Shown here: positions 1 through 13,400 of the stretch, one piece after another
How positions within the stretch are numbered: position 1 is the first letter of the stretch
Layout of the letters: each line of letters opens with the position of its first letter
Origin: Apostichopus japonicus
Taxonomy: Eukaryota > Echinodermata > Holothuroidea > Aspidochirotida > Stichopodidae
Length of the DNA: 64,000 nucleotides
Assembly: GCF_037975245.1 (NCBI RefSeq)
Contig: NC_092577.1
Span: forward strand, 7,037,001-7,101,000
Direction of reading: 5' to 3'
The notes under the pieces: model-generated
What the model was told of the DNA's origin: nothing
Seen by the model: the letters and a program-made list of their open reading frames with translations, nothing else
Databases searched by the model: none
Program-made: the position numbers and the translations under genes

Positions 1-1900
1 AAATTTCCTAGATACAGTAGTTGAGCATGTGTGGTGACAAAATGAATCTAATTCTTTTCATCATTACATTTTGATTCCTTGCCAATGTAATAGAAATGAA
101 ACAACTATAACTGCAGTGGCAGAGACAAGTAGTTCTGCTATAAAGTGGCCCAAGGTTGCTACATTTATTTGACCAGTGCAAGAAACTTAAAAAAATTGTG
201 GCTTGGTAAAGTCATCAGGTAACGAAGTAACATGTTTGTTTGCTTTAGTGTAGGAATGATCACAATTAGCATCATTTAAAGCCCCCCCCCCATAAAAAAA
301 TAGCAATGATGTACAGTGGCTTCTGTCTTGAGGCTTACTTGTCATATACCAATTAACGATAGTTATATGATTTGCATAACTGGGAAAGTGGAAGAAAAAT
401 ATGGGTTTTCTGTACAGTAATCATCAGAAGTACTGTAGTACTTAAAAAAACATGAATCAGTTATATCTAGCCCATAAAACCAATGTTTACAGTAGGATGT
501 TTCCTTTGATGTTTTGTTCCATACTTTCAGCCAAGCACCTACTGTAGGATTCCTGCTGAAATGTACAGTACTGTACAATACTGTACAATACAGTACAGTA
601 CAGTAGATATTCATAGCTGTAGATTACAGTGATTACACCTCTTATTCTTGCAATGCTTCAAATATTTTACCCGCAACAAGAAACATAAACCCCAAACTGC
701 TATAAAACAATCTTTGAACACTTGACTTCTGAGCTCTGAATTAAAGAAATATTTTCCATGAAATGTGAAATCTTGTGTCATACTTTAATGAGTGAGACTT
801 ACTGTACACCTTGGAACCATTTATGTCAACTTTGCCTTCAGTTGGTTGCGATGCCAACATGTCCCTGTGCGTAGGAGTAAGAGTTATATAGTCTAGTGTG
901 TTGGTACTCGTACATTGCAAAAATCAAGCAACACACTGACTTTGCTAAATGATGCCCTCCAGAAGTACGATATGTGTATGGGTGTCAGCCTTGGATACAT
1001 ACTGCACCACTTAATGTACACCCTATGAATAGGATAAACCACAATTACAGATGAAACACAAAACAGAACATTAAGATTTCAGCATGCAACATTTCAGTAT
1101 TTCTGTAACATGCTACTGTACAGGTATATCTCATTCTTCCTAAAACACCTTTCTGCAGGTTCTGAAGTAGGGTCTCCATAGCAACTTCTTCTCTGATATC
1201 ATATTTGAACAGAACATACAGTATGTCGTACACCAACTACTGTACATTAGGTTCCAAATTGTCATTCTTCAGAACCTGCTAACATCAGTTGCATTACAGT
1301 ATGTACGTTTTGTTGACTGTGTTCTTTAAAGGGTGTGAAGACTTGCGAAAAAAGAAACGTCTAATGCTGGTAATCTGACCTAGTTTCGAATGAGGTGTAA
1401 CGGAAGTGTTAGACACCACCAGCGATCCCAGAAAATACACACACAGCTTGCTATCGTCGGTAATCAGACACTAGTGTACAGCCAGTACATACAGCTGTGG
1501 TCAATACCCACAGCACAGTGCATAAACGATACAGCAATGGACATCTTAGGTCCAGCTACAGATAACAAGGTATCACGTTTTATTGCTGTCTGCATTTTGT
1601 AGCAACACAAACAAAACATCACTTGCAAGCAACAAAAAGTTAACTTTTTCAGATGTCTGCACACGGTTTGGGGCTAGCCTTTAAATAACAATAGTGTATA
1701 GAGGTATTTAATTTTACCCAATTCCCATGTCTCCCAATTCCCATGTCTTTTCATAGATCCATACTGTATGTCAGAGCATGGAGGTTGACACCATTTTACG
1801 GCAAGCAATCACTAACTGGTTTTCTGCTTAGTCTTGACTTCTGTTGCAACCTTGGTCAACATTGAAGCATAACCCTTTTTTCTCATTTTGTTACCCGGCC
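1..1900. other. No gene recognised; simple repeats
   Basis: I see no convincing exon here. The stretch is AT-rich with a poly-C run near 281-290 and a short self-complementary microsatellite at about 560-606 built from CAGTACTGTACAATACTGTA-type units. Short open frames in this part lack splice context or recognisable motifs. Confidence 0.5.
560..606. repeat. Palindromic TGTACAGTA microsatellite
   Basis: Overlapping TACTGTACA and ACAGTA units repeat for about 45 bp and are self-complementary, so the tract could fold. It accounts for the small open frame on the minus strand here. Confidence 0.7.
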
Positions 1901-1902
1901 AG

Positions 1903-2064
1903 GCTCTGGTGTTTTTTGTGAGAAATTGTTCCAGAATGGAGACTTTCTTTTTAGAATATAGAGGGGAACAAATTTCTCAACAAGAAGCGGAAGAAAGGGA
2001 AGCCCATTATCCAGAAGACAAAGGATTTTTACTTAAATTCTTTTGTCATAATGGAAAAAAAATG
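1903..2064 (+). pseudogene. SET domain exon A (N-terminal half)
   Basis: The acceptor tract at 1871-1902 is strongly pyrimidine-rich. The residues before the T run are read in one frame (G-S-G-V-F then a K-L-F..G-D-F segment) and those after it (L-E-Y-R-G-E) in the next. That is what a 1-nt insertion in a real SET exon would look like. Confidence 0.7.
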
Positions 2065-2235
2065 GTGAGTTGTAAATTGTTAAGTATTTCTTAACTTACA
2101 GTTATACCTTTATATTGTACTAGGATTGACATTGCAGTCTACTCAATACTCATTGTAGACAGATTTGTAATTGAAAGTTCAATGTTCATCTGCATACTCA
2201 GTTAACATGGTCTTCACTAGCATACTGACATACTA

Positions 2236-2645
2236 GTGTTTGCACGGGGTACCCGGGTTCCCACCCGACGCGATACTACCCTGTTCCTAATTTATTACCC
2301 GAATCCTACGCAAAGTGATTTTTTTTTGTTGCAAACTGATGGTTCGGCAAGATTTTCCCATTGGCTTAGTGTGGTGTTAAGCTACCATATATACGAAGAT
2401 AACAGCAACACTGAGAGTAATCCATGGATATCTTATAACTGAATCACATTTTCAGCAAATAAACAGATGGTTAGGCTAGATTTCCCCCATTGACTTTAGT
2501 GTGGCATAAGGCTACCATGTAGTCGAAGATAACAGCAAAAATGAAAGTTCCATGGATATCCTATAACTGCGTCACAATTTCAGCGAATAAACAGAGGGTA
2601 AACAATTTTGTTTCGGGTACCCGGATACCCGAAGGGTAACAGCTC
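2236..2645. mobile_element. Short inverted-repeat element with internal duplication, hAT-like ends
   Basis: The ends carry related inverted sequences: GGGGTACCCGGGTT on the left and CGGGTACCCGGATACCCG on the right. Two direct copies of about 125 bp lie between them (about 2336-2461 and 2465-2588). They share landmarks such as AAGATAACAGCAA, CCATGGATATC and CAG(C)AATAAACAGA. The G/C-rich ends resemble those of hAT MITEs, but I could not define a target duplication. Confidence 0.45.
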
Positions 2646-3670
2646 TCGTGTATCCGGTTGTCGATTTTTGGACCTGTGTAAACACTTTGACTTACAAACA
2701 AACTAGAAGGTAACTATCTAAACAGTCTGCAGACCTTGAGCTTTTTGCCTCAGAAAAGTTGTGTTCAACCTACTGTACACTGTTGTGGAACTAAGAAGAG
2801 GTTAATGTATGTTACCATCAAAGCAGGGGAAATGTCATTACCCATATAACTTGGCAGACTATACACAAAGAAAAACATTGTGGGACCTTCCAATCGATCA
2901 ATCTACTTATCAAGGAATTATCCTAGATTTGATCAAAAAGGATTGTACGCAAACTACTGTCATTTCTACAGGCAAAATGATTCTCTGTTGTAGAGGTTAT
3001 CACATATAGCATACTGTACATGTGCTGGTTTTGTAGGCTACAGTATGTAGCTCTAGGCTTTACCTGCTGCATATTTATCATACAGGATTAGTTTGCCTAC
3101 CACATCTAGTGTATTTACTGTACAAATAGTCCAGTCTCATTAATATTCTTAGCAATGCCAAGGACACTATTCCCTAGGGAAAATCTTACCAAAGATTTTG
3201 ACCTTTGACTTTATATTACACAAACCATCTCAGTCACTGCCTTGAGTCAACATGTTAGTCAAGATCACCATAAATACTAATAGCATAATCCTATCAAAAG
3301 TGTATTCATTGTTTTGACATCTGATGGATCTCAGGGCATATATTGATCTGTCATGTTCGTAATATAATTGAGTGATATAACTTGAGAAGCAGTGAGGGAA
3401 AGGATTTCATATTTAATAACTCTGTGTGAATATAGATCATGTTTAAAGTACTCTCCAATATTGAGATAGGTGTCACACCTTGACAAAGTTACAACAAAAT
3501 TTGTTCACAATGGCAGAACCTTTCAGTGGAATTTGACAGATGTATCTGTCCTACAAAGCTCTTATTTTAGCATCCAGTTCCATCATCTTGTCTCATAATA
3601 TGCCACATGTGGATTTTCATCGCTGACCATAATCATCTTAACTTTCCTTGTTTTTCCCCCATTTTTGAAG

Positions 3671-3854
3671 TATCGATGCTTCAGATTCGTGCGGAAATGG
3701 AAGAATGGTTAATGATGGCAAAAACTTGGCAAACTGCAAGATGATGGTTTTCACTCTGGAAGGAGTGCCGAAACTGTGCCTCTTTGCATTGAAAGAAAGG
3801 GGAAGCGAACTGAGGTTTGACTATGGCTTCAGTGAACCACCATGGAGGGAGAGG
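3671..3854 (+). pseudogene. SET domain exon C (catalytic half)
   Basis: The acceptor is a TTTTTCCCCCATTTTTGAAG-type tract, and the exon begins one base into codon I-D-A-S. It encodes the substrate- and cofactor-binding C-terminal part of SET, with the F-D-Y-G motif equivalent to the catalytic YDYG of relatives. The exon itself is fully open. The canonical NHS of classical SET domains is replaced by N-D-G, as in the divergent KMT5A-like branch. Confidence 0.75.
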
Positions 3855-4149
3855 GTATGTTATGGGTACATTTGGTTTTAGATATGAGAGCTATATCAGT
3901 ACATATAACCTAGAGTACTTACAATATAATATGTGTGAATACAAATTGGCAACTCTATGTATGTATTTGTATTTTGTATGTATTTTAGATTCTCCTGCAA
4001 GCAGGAACTCGCGAAGAAGCCTCATTGGCTTATCAAAGCCGCAAGATGACCAAAACCAGTCTCTTACATTCATATTTAATGTCCATGATAATGAATTGTC
4101 AATTGTCAACAACTCTGTAAATGGACGACATACATTAATCTTAGAGTGA

Positions 4150-7100
4150 CTTGGGGACCGGTAAGTGTTAGATGGTGGGTTTACAAATCTTAAGTTAAAT
4201 TAAATGGCATGCATAGTTGTATTTGCTTCATTTATGTCCTTCGTATACAAATATAGGTCTATATGTAGCTGCCAGCATGCAAATGAGTTATCACGCAATT
4301 AAAGGATACCTGATGCGTCCCACACAAGATTATTTCTTCTAGATACAGTACTTCTTTCATTATTTGGAAAGGAAACAAAACTTTCCTTTGTCAGGAAGAG
4401 TTTGGCAAGTACAGATGAGAACACTGTAAAAGTTAGGTTTAAAAGCTACATAATAATTTAAATGTTAAATCTGTATTTTTTCTTTATACTTCCACAGATA
4501 AAGCTGAATTGAAGCATTTGTCAAAATTGCCAAACTATCAAAGGTGTATCCATGGAGAACCGTGTGCACCAAGGTCATGAACGAGAGTGAGAGGTGGAAG
4601 AAGAGGTCCACAGATATTAGTTTATTCACTTCTTGAGGACATTGTGAAGAAGTATAAAACATAATAATCACAAGACAAATTCAGATATAATTTTGTTTAA
4701 ATAAGTATTTTTTTAATTCTCAATGAAGTGTAAGTGTGCCATTGGAGGAGGTGCAGAGAGATTTTTTTCTTTTCATGTTTTTTTTATTATTTTTTTTTCT
4801 TGATTTTAACCTTTTACTCAACTTTTGTCATCTTCTTTATTGACCAATCACTCAGAGCTCCATTTGTGATAATTAACTTTCATAAATAATCATTTCAGTA
4901 TATGCTATAATTCCATACCACATGCCATAAAATTCCCAATAGATCATTATTTTATTTTCAATTTTATAGGGGGAAAGGTCATACTTTAGATGAACATAAG
5001 ATGAGGCTTTCTCATTATTTGTGGTGATGTTTTTTTCCCTATGCATTCTGTCCAACCACTTTTTGCTGAAAGCTACAACTCTAAATGTAATACTGATTGC
5101 ATTTACTTTTATTTTATTGAGCATGTTTTCTTTTACCTTGATGATTTTATCTAATTTTTGTTTTTATTTCCAGTAAAAATATTCAAACCAAACTTACCAA
5201 CGAGATAGACACGGTAGGCATTAGTTTAAGTCGCAAGGTGTTTTATAGTTTTTAGTTTGTATTGTGTTGCAATAGGCATTTGTCTTTTTAGTTAACAAAA
5301 ACAACTTGTATGAGAACTGTCTTTGACATTCAAGTCATTATCCTATCAGTGATGACCCAATAAAGAATGTAATCTGATATTCCAACAATAAAGAGACATA
5401 ATCCATATCCAAGTGTGCATGTGTGTTTTTTTTTTTCGTATTTCTTCCAATCTAAATTGCTTGATCACATTCTGGAAGCTTAGGCAATATGTATTAGATT
5501 TGTCATTTTTGGTTCCTTGCTTTAGCAAAAGGAACCTATGTAGTCATGTTGGCGTGTGTGTGTATGTGTGTATTTGTATGTATATCTACATTTTTGCGTG
5601 TGTGTACGCGTGAGTTTTGTAGTCACATAAGGTATGTTTTTCTGGATATTTATATTTTTATATCGGTATAAGAAGAGAGGAGAAAATACTCATTTCATAT
5701 TCAATTTTCGTAATATATAAATAATTCCTTTGTATCATTCAGATGACATACCTATGTTGTTATCGGAGCCCTAAATATAACCGATGTACCATATACATGT
5801 ATAAATATCGTGAATAAATGACATGAAGAAAAAAAAGGAAGAAAAGGACCCATTGACCGATATTTCAATGGTGAATTAGTTGAAATTGAAGATATATGTA
5901 ATTAAATGTAAGGTAACCAGTTAAAGGGGTACGTGTGCATATAGATTCACTACACCTAACTGAAGTATTTATATGAATAACAATGTAAGACAGCATACAT
6001 TAAACTATATTGCATCTAAGCAAGAGAAAGATTGTCAGCGTGCTATAATTCGGGTATCTAAGACGGATATAGAACCTGGTCCGACTCGGAGTGCTCTGAG
6101 ATATCAATGTCACCAGCAGGATCTGGAATTACACCCTTAAGTTTTCCTCAAGTGTGTTATGAATACAAAACGCATTATTCTCAATCCATCTTTAATTTCG
6201 GTCCCTTTCATTATATTTCGTGTCCCTTCATATTTCCAGGGCACAACAGGGCCTTTGAGATGCATGAACTCATGTCCTCCTTGTCCACCTCGCCCTTATT
6301 ATGAGGCCTGTCCAATTTGTGGCTATCAATATGCATGGGTAACAAGATATATAAATAAGTCACAATCTCGTTCCTAAACGTGGCGTTTCCCTTTAATGCC
6401 ATAGCTTCATATTGCATGATATGCATGCGAGAACAAAATAGACACAGACCTTTTGAAAGCAATATAATTACTATTATTAACAATATCACTAATCGATATG
6501 GCCTGCCGTATATGATGATAACCTACTTTTATTCCGGATGAATATGTATATAGGTCGATACGTGAGATGTTATCTATTATCTCTAGCGATTACGGCTAGC
6601 TTTTAATTAACAGCTCGATTTCGTTTCTTAGGAGATAATAAAGATAGATGATAATGAAGAAGGCGATGGTTTCGCCTGCCCCAACCCCCTCCCCCACCGG
6701 ATCCCTTCCTCCTTCATCAAATTGATTACCCTTTAACATTTAAATATAGGACCTGCTTTGCGATGTACCGTCCGTAGTGCACCCAGTACGGAACTAGATG
6801 TAATGAAATACCGCAAATATAGGCTATGCTCAATATAACGTTACCGACCTGTACGGTTGCTCAGAAGCTAGCGTGAATCTTTGTAGAATGCATGCATCTA
6901 ACGCTACGCAATATTTCTATCCTTAATAAATCATTATCTTTGTCAGCAACCGTGTATAACACGAAACAATGTGATAAGGTCCCAATGCGTTATTCCCTGT
7001 TAACATGCATACACACGTGAAAAAAAGTGCGCATCACGCGCACTTTCCAAGCATAGTATATACGCGGAAAATATGGATAATATATGATCTTCGTGCGCAA

Positions 7101-7360
7101 CCTTAGAACCCAAAAACCATTGGTAGTTTTACAGCGCGGTATTCGACGCAGTAGCATATTCCTTGTGACCAAAACATACACACATGAAACAAATGCGCGC
7201 GTGCACTCCACTATAGGCTAATGTGACTATGTTGCGTCACAGATGAAACCATAAGTTTTGTACACAAACAAAGATCCACATAAAGAAGATGATCGCCCCA
7301 GAGTGTCACATGTAGCCGTCTGGTTGTAGTTCTTTATCTCGAAGTCTAAAAAAGTTAAAA
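4150..7360. other. No gene recognised upstream of the LsmAD gene
   Basis: The stretch holds A/T-rich sequence, a GT-rich microsatellite at about 5555-5610, and T and A runs. I see no exon chain with consistent phase. The last few hundred bases before 7363 would be the 5' UTR and promoter of the next gene, with no recognisable TATA box. Confidence 0.4.
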
Positions 7361-7362
7361 CC

Positions 7363-7463
7363 ATGATACTGCTTTATGATCTATTAGTCTTAGCCTTGCC
7401 CTTGCTCTATGTTCTCGTTGAACATGCTATCTTCAGCATTCCGAGTCTAACAAAATGGAGTCG
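7363..7463 (+). CDS. Exon 1: hydrophobic N terminus
   Basis: The ATG lies in an AAAACC context. About 25 mostly aliphatic residues follow, then a CGG boundary with a GTGAGT donor, phase 2. The hydrophobic run has the length of a signal peptide or signal anchor. Confidence 0.65.
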
Positions 7464-10400
7464 GTGAGTATGATGGTATTATTTATACAATAAGAGGTTA
7501 AAAGATTGATTATAATGTAAGATCTCGAAACTCTGAGGTCTCCTTAGTTTAAAATGCTTGGTTGGTTGCCCCATCTCAATAAACTTATCTCTGTAAATAT
7601 TGCAGGCATGCATGAGTTTAACACAACTATTATAAATTAATTCATGTCGTTTGGACAGTACGGGGATTCCGTGATGGTGCGGTGGTCTGTTTCAATGTCT
7701 CATTGCTGCACGTTGCACTAGTCGGCCGGTACCGATATTAAACATGTGAACATTTGAATGGCTACGTCCTGTAGTAATTATTTATATTATTTAATTCCCT
7801 TTCGACCTTCTCTGCAACATGACACATTCCACCGTCACGTCGATACTTCTAATTTTGTTAATGGTTTATCTAAATAATGTTTAGCTGGAAAGAACAATTG
7901 ACTGCCGCCATTGAACTGAGCAAACCCCAAGAAGGATACGATGAGAAACAAGGAAAAACAGATACCCACGGTAACTATTATAAGATCGTGTCTTGAAGAT
8001 GTTTAACACATGTAAATAGTATACGTTTAGCTGACTGTTATAATAGGCTGAAAGACCATTCTAAGTAATGATATGTTTTTTTCTCCTCATATGCAGCAAC
8101 CTTCCTGTATCATGAGAAACGCGAAGAAGGAGATATTCACGGTAACCATTATATTTATTATAGTTTCTTGTACATGAATAACACTTGCACATTTTATACG
8201 TTTATCTCACTGCGATAATAGGCTGAAAGACCATTCTTAGTCATGATATGTTTTTTTCCTCATATGCAGCAACCTTCTTGTACGATGAGAAGCGCGAAGA
8301 AGCAGACATTGGCGGTAACTGTACTATTATAATAATAATAACAATATTTGATTTTTATATGGCGCTTTACACCAGCGATAGGTCTCAAAGCGCTTTTCAG
8401 ACGTAATATTATCCCTGGTCAATGATAACTGGTCCCAGAGACAATCCCTCCAGTCGGCAGCAGTTATATACTGCGCTCAATGACAAGTTACCTCACAGGT
8501 ATCCCCTGAGTGGAGAGGCAAGTGAGATAAAGCATCTTGCCCAAGTACACAACGTAATGAACTAGGCAGGAATCGAACCAGCAATCCTTTGATCATGAGT
8601 CCGACGCCTTGGCCAATTGGCCACCACGTTCTCACCACGCTTATGTCGTTCACTGTCTTGGACATGTAAATATTTTACTTTTATCTCACTGGGATAATAG
8701 GCTGAGAGACCATTCATAGTCATGTTTTTTTTTCTCACATGCAGCAACCTTCCTGCACAACGAGAAACGCGAAGAAGCAGATATTGACGGCAACTATAAT
8801 ATTATGGTGTCCACTGTCTTGTACATGCATCACACATGTAACTATCATACGTTTATCTCACTGGGATAATAGACTGAGAGATCATTCTTAGTCATGTTAT
8901 GTTTTTTTTCCTCACATGCAGCAAACTTCCTGTACGATGAGAAACGCAAAGAAGCAAATGTTGGCGGTAACTATAATATTATAGTGTCATGTACATGTAT
9001 AACACATGTAAATAATTTACGTTTATCTCAATGAGATACTAGGCTGAGAGACCATTCTTAGTCATGTTATGTTTTTTGTTCCTCGCATGCAGCAAACTTC
9101 CTGTACGATGAGAAACGCGAAGAAGCAAATGTTGGCGGTAACTATAATATTATAGTGTCATGTACATGTATAACACATGTAAATAATTTACGTTTATCTC
9201 AATGAGATACTAGGCTGAGAGACCATTCTTAGTCATGTTATGTTTTTTGTTCCTCGCATGCAGCAAACTTCCTGTACGATGAGAAACGCGAAGAAGCAGA
9301 TATTGGCGGTAACTATAATATTCTAGTGTCATGTACATGTATAACACATGTAAATAATTTACGTTTATCTCAATGAGATACTAGGCTGAGAGACCATTCT
9401 TAGTCATGTTATGTTTTTTGTTCCTCGCATGCAGCAAACTTCCTGTACGATGAGAAACGCGAAGAAGCAGATATTGGCGGTAACTATAATATTCTAGTGT
9501 CTTGTACATGTATAACACATAAAGAAATGTTACCTAATACATAACAATTTCTCCACATACAGTGGTAGTATCGGTAGTCGAGAGCAGTGGGTCTGAGGTG
9601 TATGTTGGGTGGGACTTTATGGCTAATGATCACGTTAATAACCTGTAAGCCGACCAATGACAGCTACTTTACGAGACTCCGCACGCAATTATCCAAAATC
9701 TAATAGGAAATGACCTTGTTCGCGAGGAACATGTTAGAAATAAGTGTGTTTCCTTTTTTCATTAAAATAAGTACATCTTCCTTAGGATATATACCTTTCA
9801 ATTATACATGGCTGGTGCTATCTTTAGGCCAACATGGTTGCAGTACTAACCTTTGAAAAAACATACTAGAAGGAAAACATAGGCTAATTGTTAATTTGCA
9901 CAGTCGAAAACAGACTCCCATGTAAAATTTTAGTTCAAAGGAAACTTTCGTTGAGTAACAAGGGGACCAGTGATAGGCATGTACAAGAACCATATGTCTA
10001 CATACGGCTCTGGCATGTACATGGTGAATAGTGTTAGGCAGGTAGTTTTAGGCATATGAACTTTTATCGAAGCGTAATACATTCGTTTTTGGAGAATTAA
10101 TGATCTTGTTGTCTTCGATATACTTAATCGTATATTACTACAGTCCCAACAAAGTGTTAATTACTGGTTAGTTGACTTCAATGGTGTTCCAAAAATCAGA
10201 TTTAGGCTGTTAAAACGATGGAATTGAACTCGGTGTTATGATTAGGCCTAACGCATTGTATTTTGGCCAATGTATGGTACATATAGACCTGCGCAGGGTA
10301 ATGCAAGGATGAGTCATACAAGTTTCGCCCGATCAGGGATACAGCATTCACAAAGGGCGCCAATATTTTCTAACGGTTTTAATTCAGGGGATTCCCCGGT

Positions 10401-13400
10401 GCTCAATGTCCACTCCTTGTTTTCCTTCTTCTTTTTTTTGCTCTTCATTGTTTCTACAAAACATTTGTTCTTTGAAAATCTAGGTCGATTTTTTTTTTTT
10501 TTTTTTTTTGGGGGGGAGGGGTGCAAGAAGTTGGTTTTGCCAATGGTGTAAAATACCACACCCAGTTATATCCTTCAGGTATATCTCACCATGATGATAA
10601 GTTGACCATTATTAGTTATGGTATATATTTTGTCGTCACATGCAGCCGCGTTCCTGTACGATGAAGACTTTGCCAAGCGGCCATTCCTAGAACCAATGAG
10701 ACCGCGATACCGTGTCAAGTGGGAGGAGCTTAGTGACATGACTGACCACGGTCTAAATTTAGATCAGGTACACAGACATAGTTACATATAAGCAAAATAA
10801 TGAGCCTGTGTTAACGATTGTTTATTTCTTCTAACCGTTTTGCATTCTGGAGAATCTGAACTTCCATTGTTTTAATTTCTAATTTTCAAGTTTGTAGGTT
10901 TAATTTATCCACTCTCAAACTTTAATAAACTGGTTCTCGAAACCAAGTAGTCGGAATTGTCACACTCCGATGTGGGCCACAGTAGCATCTAACTTTTTAT
11001 AAAGACCACAGACACCACATGTTTGTTTTTTCTTTGTTCATCTCACTTCAAGTTCGATAGCTTCCTACGCCACTGAAATGGTTTGAGAGTAAACCAAGTT
11101 ATTTGCTTTTTGTGCTCATGCAGGCTCAATCTTGGGTGATCGTCATTTCTTAAAGGATAACTTTAAGCACCAAATGAATTTAGAAATGATGTAAAACTGT
11201 TAAAAATTATTTGCTCTCAGTATTTGTTGTATTTGTAAAGCACATTGAACATTTCGACAAACGACCTACTAAACGACTAAGGTTCATCGATCAAAATGAC
11301 TGGATTATGTAGTTTAATACACAAACCATTAGGAGACCATATACATTTCCGGCCACATACGATATATTTTACGATTTAGCGGACTGACGATAAAGATTTT
11401 GGACTATAACATATCAGGACTCAACCTTCTGCCCAAAAAAAACCCCTTTAAAACATATTTTGTTTTTTTCATATATCCCATACAGAATGAAGGCTGGGAA
11501 GTCAACGAAATGTTTGATACTAACGAGATTAACTTTGGTTACAAATCAACCTTTGACAAGACTATGCCCGAGTACACGTGAGTTAAATTGAGAACTAAAG
11601 CTATAACGTGAATATAATCAGTTCAGTCTGTGGTAAAAAACCATTACTGTACATTGTACTTATTTAATTATATCCAATTTTGAATGCATCACTTCACACT
11701 TTATCAAATGCCTTCACAATTCCGTTGAACGGTTCCATTATGATTTGATTGATTTTTGATTGATTTAATTTATTGTTTTAACACATAGTAATACAAGGTG
11801 AACAAGACAATATAACTGCAAATAAGTAAAATATGTGAAAGGAAGTAAACTAAGAAACCCTTGTGGGCTTAATCGAATAGAGTACTCCCATCAAAGAAAA
11901 AGGAAAACCTTAAAACACAAAAAAAAAACAGATAACCTTAACACATAAGACAAATAACACTACCCCCCCCCTGCAACCACCACCACCTACTCCCACCCCT
12001 TACAACGGATACAATCAATAAAGGCTTTCATAGTAATTTTTCAGATGTCGCCTGAACGAAGCCACAGAAGTATAAGATTTCAAGTTAATCGGAAGATTAT
12101 TCCACAAATAAATAGATCGATTACGGAGGCTTTGCATGCTCTTTGAATTACGACAAAAAGAAGCACACAAATGACCAGCTTGTCTAGTATTATAATTGTG
12201 AATAGAGTGGCCAATTGTATAAAAGGTAGCAAAAGAATTTGGAAGCAGATTGTTCATAGCACGATAAGTAAACGTCAGAACATTTAAAGAAATGAGATCA
12301 GTGAATTTGAGCATGTTTAAGGAGGATAATAAATGACTGGTATTATCACGTGGAGCTGAAGACGTTATGTGCCTCACAGCCCGTTTTTGGAGAATGACAA
12401 GCTTATTAAGATTAGTATTGAAAGTACCAGACCAAACTGAAGAGCAGTACGATAGATGAGGAAATATAATACCATAGTAAATAGATCTCAGAATTTTCCT
12501 TGGAAAAGTATATTTTAACTTAGATAAAATACCTACACCTCTAGAAACTTGTTTACAAACATGATTGATATGGACTTTCCAAGAGAGCTGAGAGTCAATA
12601 TACACACCAAGAAATTTAATATTATCGACTCTTTTAAGGCAAATACCATGCATATATAAATCAGCATTTAATGTTCTAGAGGAGTTACCAAATACCACAT
12701 AATTTGTTTTATCAATATTCAAAGACAGTTTGTTAGCAGAAAACCAATCATAAAACGCATTTAATTCATTACATATGGTTACTTTAAGAGTTTCTACATT
12801 GCTGTCAGAGAAAAAACTATTAGTGTCATCAGCAAAAAGGACAATCGAGCAATTTGTAGAGACGTTGCAAATATCATTTACGTAAATTATAAAAAGAAGT
12901 GGACCTAATATAGACCCTTGAGGAACTCCGCACTTAACTGAACGATTATCAGAATTGATTCCAGAAAAAGAAACGTACTGTTGCCTGTTAAACAAATAAC
13001 TTGAAATGAGAGAAAGAGCTAGACCTCTTATACCGTAATGTGATAATTTCCCCAGAAGAATTCCATGATCGATGGTATCGAATGCTTTGGAAAGGTCTAA
13101 AAAAACACCAATACAATTATCACCCGAGTCAAGAGCACTATGAATTTTATCCACTGCATTGACCAAAGCAAGTTCTGTAGAGTGGCCAGGGCGAAAACCA
13201 AATTGATTTTCATTGAGAATATGAAACTTATCAAAGAAAGCATTGAGACGGTTAAAAATCAACCTTTCCAAGATTTTCGATATACAAGGTAGTATAGAAA
13301 TGGGACGATAATTACTAAATAAATGAACGTCACCCTTTTTAAATATCGGTATGACTTTGGCAATTTTAAGAATATCAGGAAAAATACCCGCGGTAAATGA

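Larger units (their letters stand above)
1903..4120 (+). pseudogene. KMT5A-like SET-domain methyltransferase, frameshifted
   Basis: The family transfers methyl groups to lysine, histone H4K20 in the case of KMT5A/SETD8. Exon A (1903-2064) follows a pyrimidine-rich acceptor ending CCAG and encodes the start of a SET domain: a G-S-G-V-F segment, then E-Y-R-G-E-Q-I-S-Q-Q-E-A-E-E-R-E and a Y-P motif, ending at a GTGAGT donor. Exon C (3671-3854) encodes the catalytic half, with a G-R-M-V-N-D-G segment where KMT5A relatives have RLxN, N-C-K-M, G-V-P-K-L-C-L-F-A, F-D-Y-G and P-P-W-R, then a GTATGT donor. A phase-0 exon at 3989-4120 would add 43 codons and a stop. Two single-base shifts break exon A: an extra T in the run near 1949-1953 and an extra A in the eight-A run at 2055-2062. 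Removing one base at each restores the family frame and the phase into exon C. Either this is a decayed copy or the runs are sequencing errors. The start of the protein was not found. Confidence 0.72.
8097..9479 (+). repeat. Array of seven 45-nt micro-exons with introns
   Basis: Micro-exons start at 8097, 8270, 8745, 8922, 9093, 9264 and 9435. Each is exactly 45 nt, phase 1 on both sides, preceded by a T-run and TCRCATGCAG-type acceptor and followed by GTAAC. The last four units repeat every 171 bp including the intron, with only a few base differences. Differences fall at the repeat's 1st residue (T or N), D/N/H positions and the end (D-I-H, D-I-G, D-I-D, N-V-G). Because each exon is a multiple of three and phase-symmetric, any number can be skipped without breaking the frame. 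Confidence 0.88.

Noticed and set aside
10270-10559. Small coding gene
   Set aside because: Both strands' frames depend on T and G homopolymers and lie inside an intron of the LsmAD gene.
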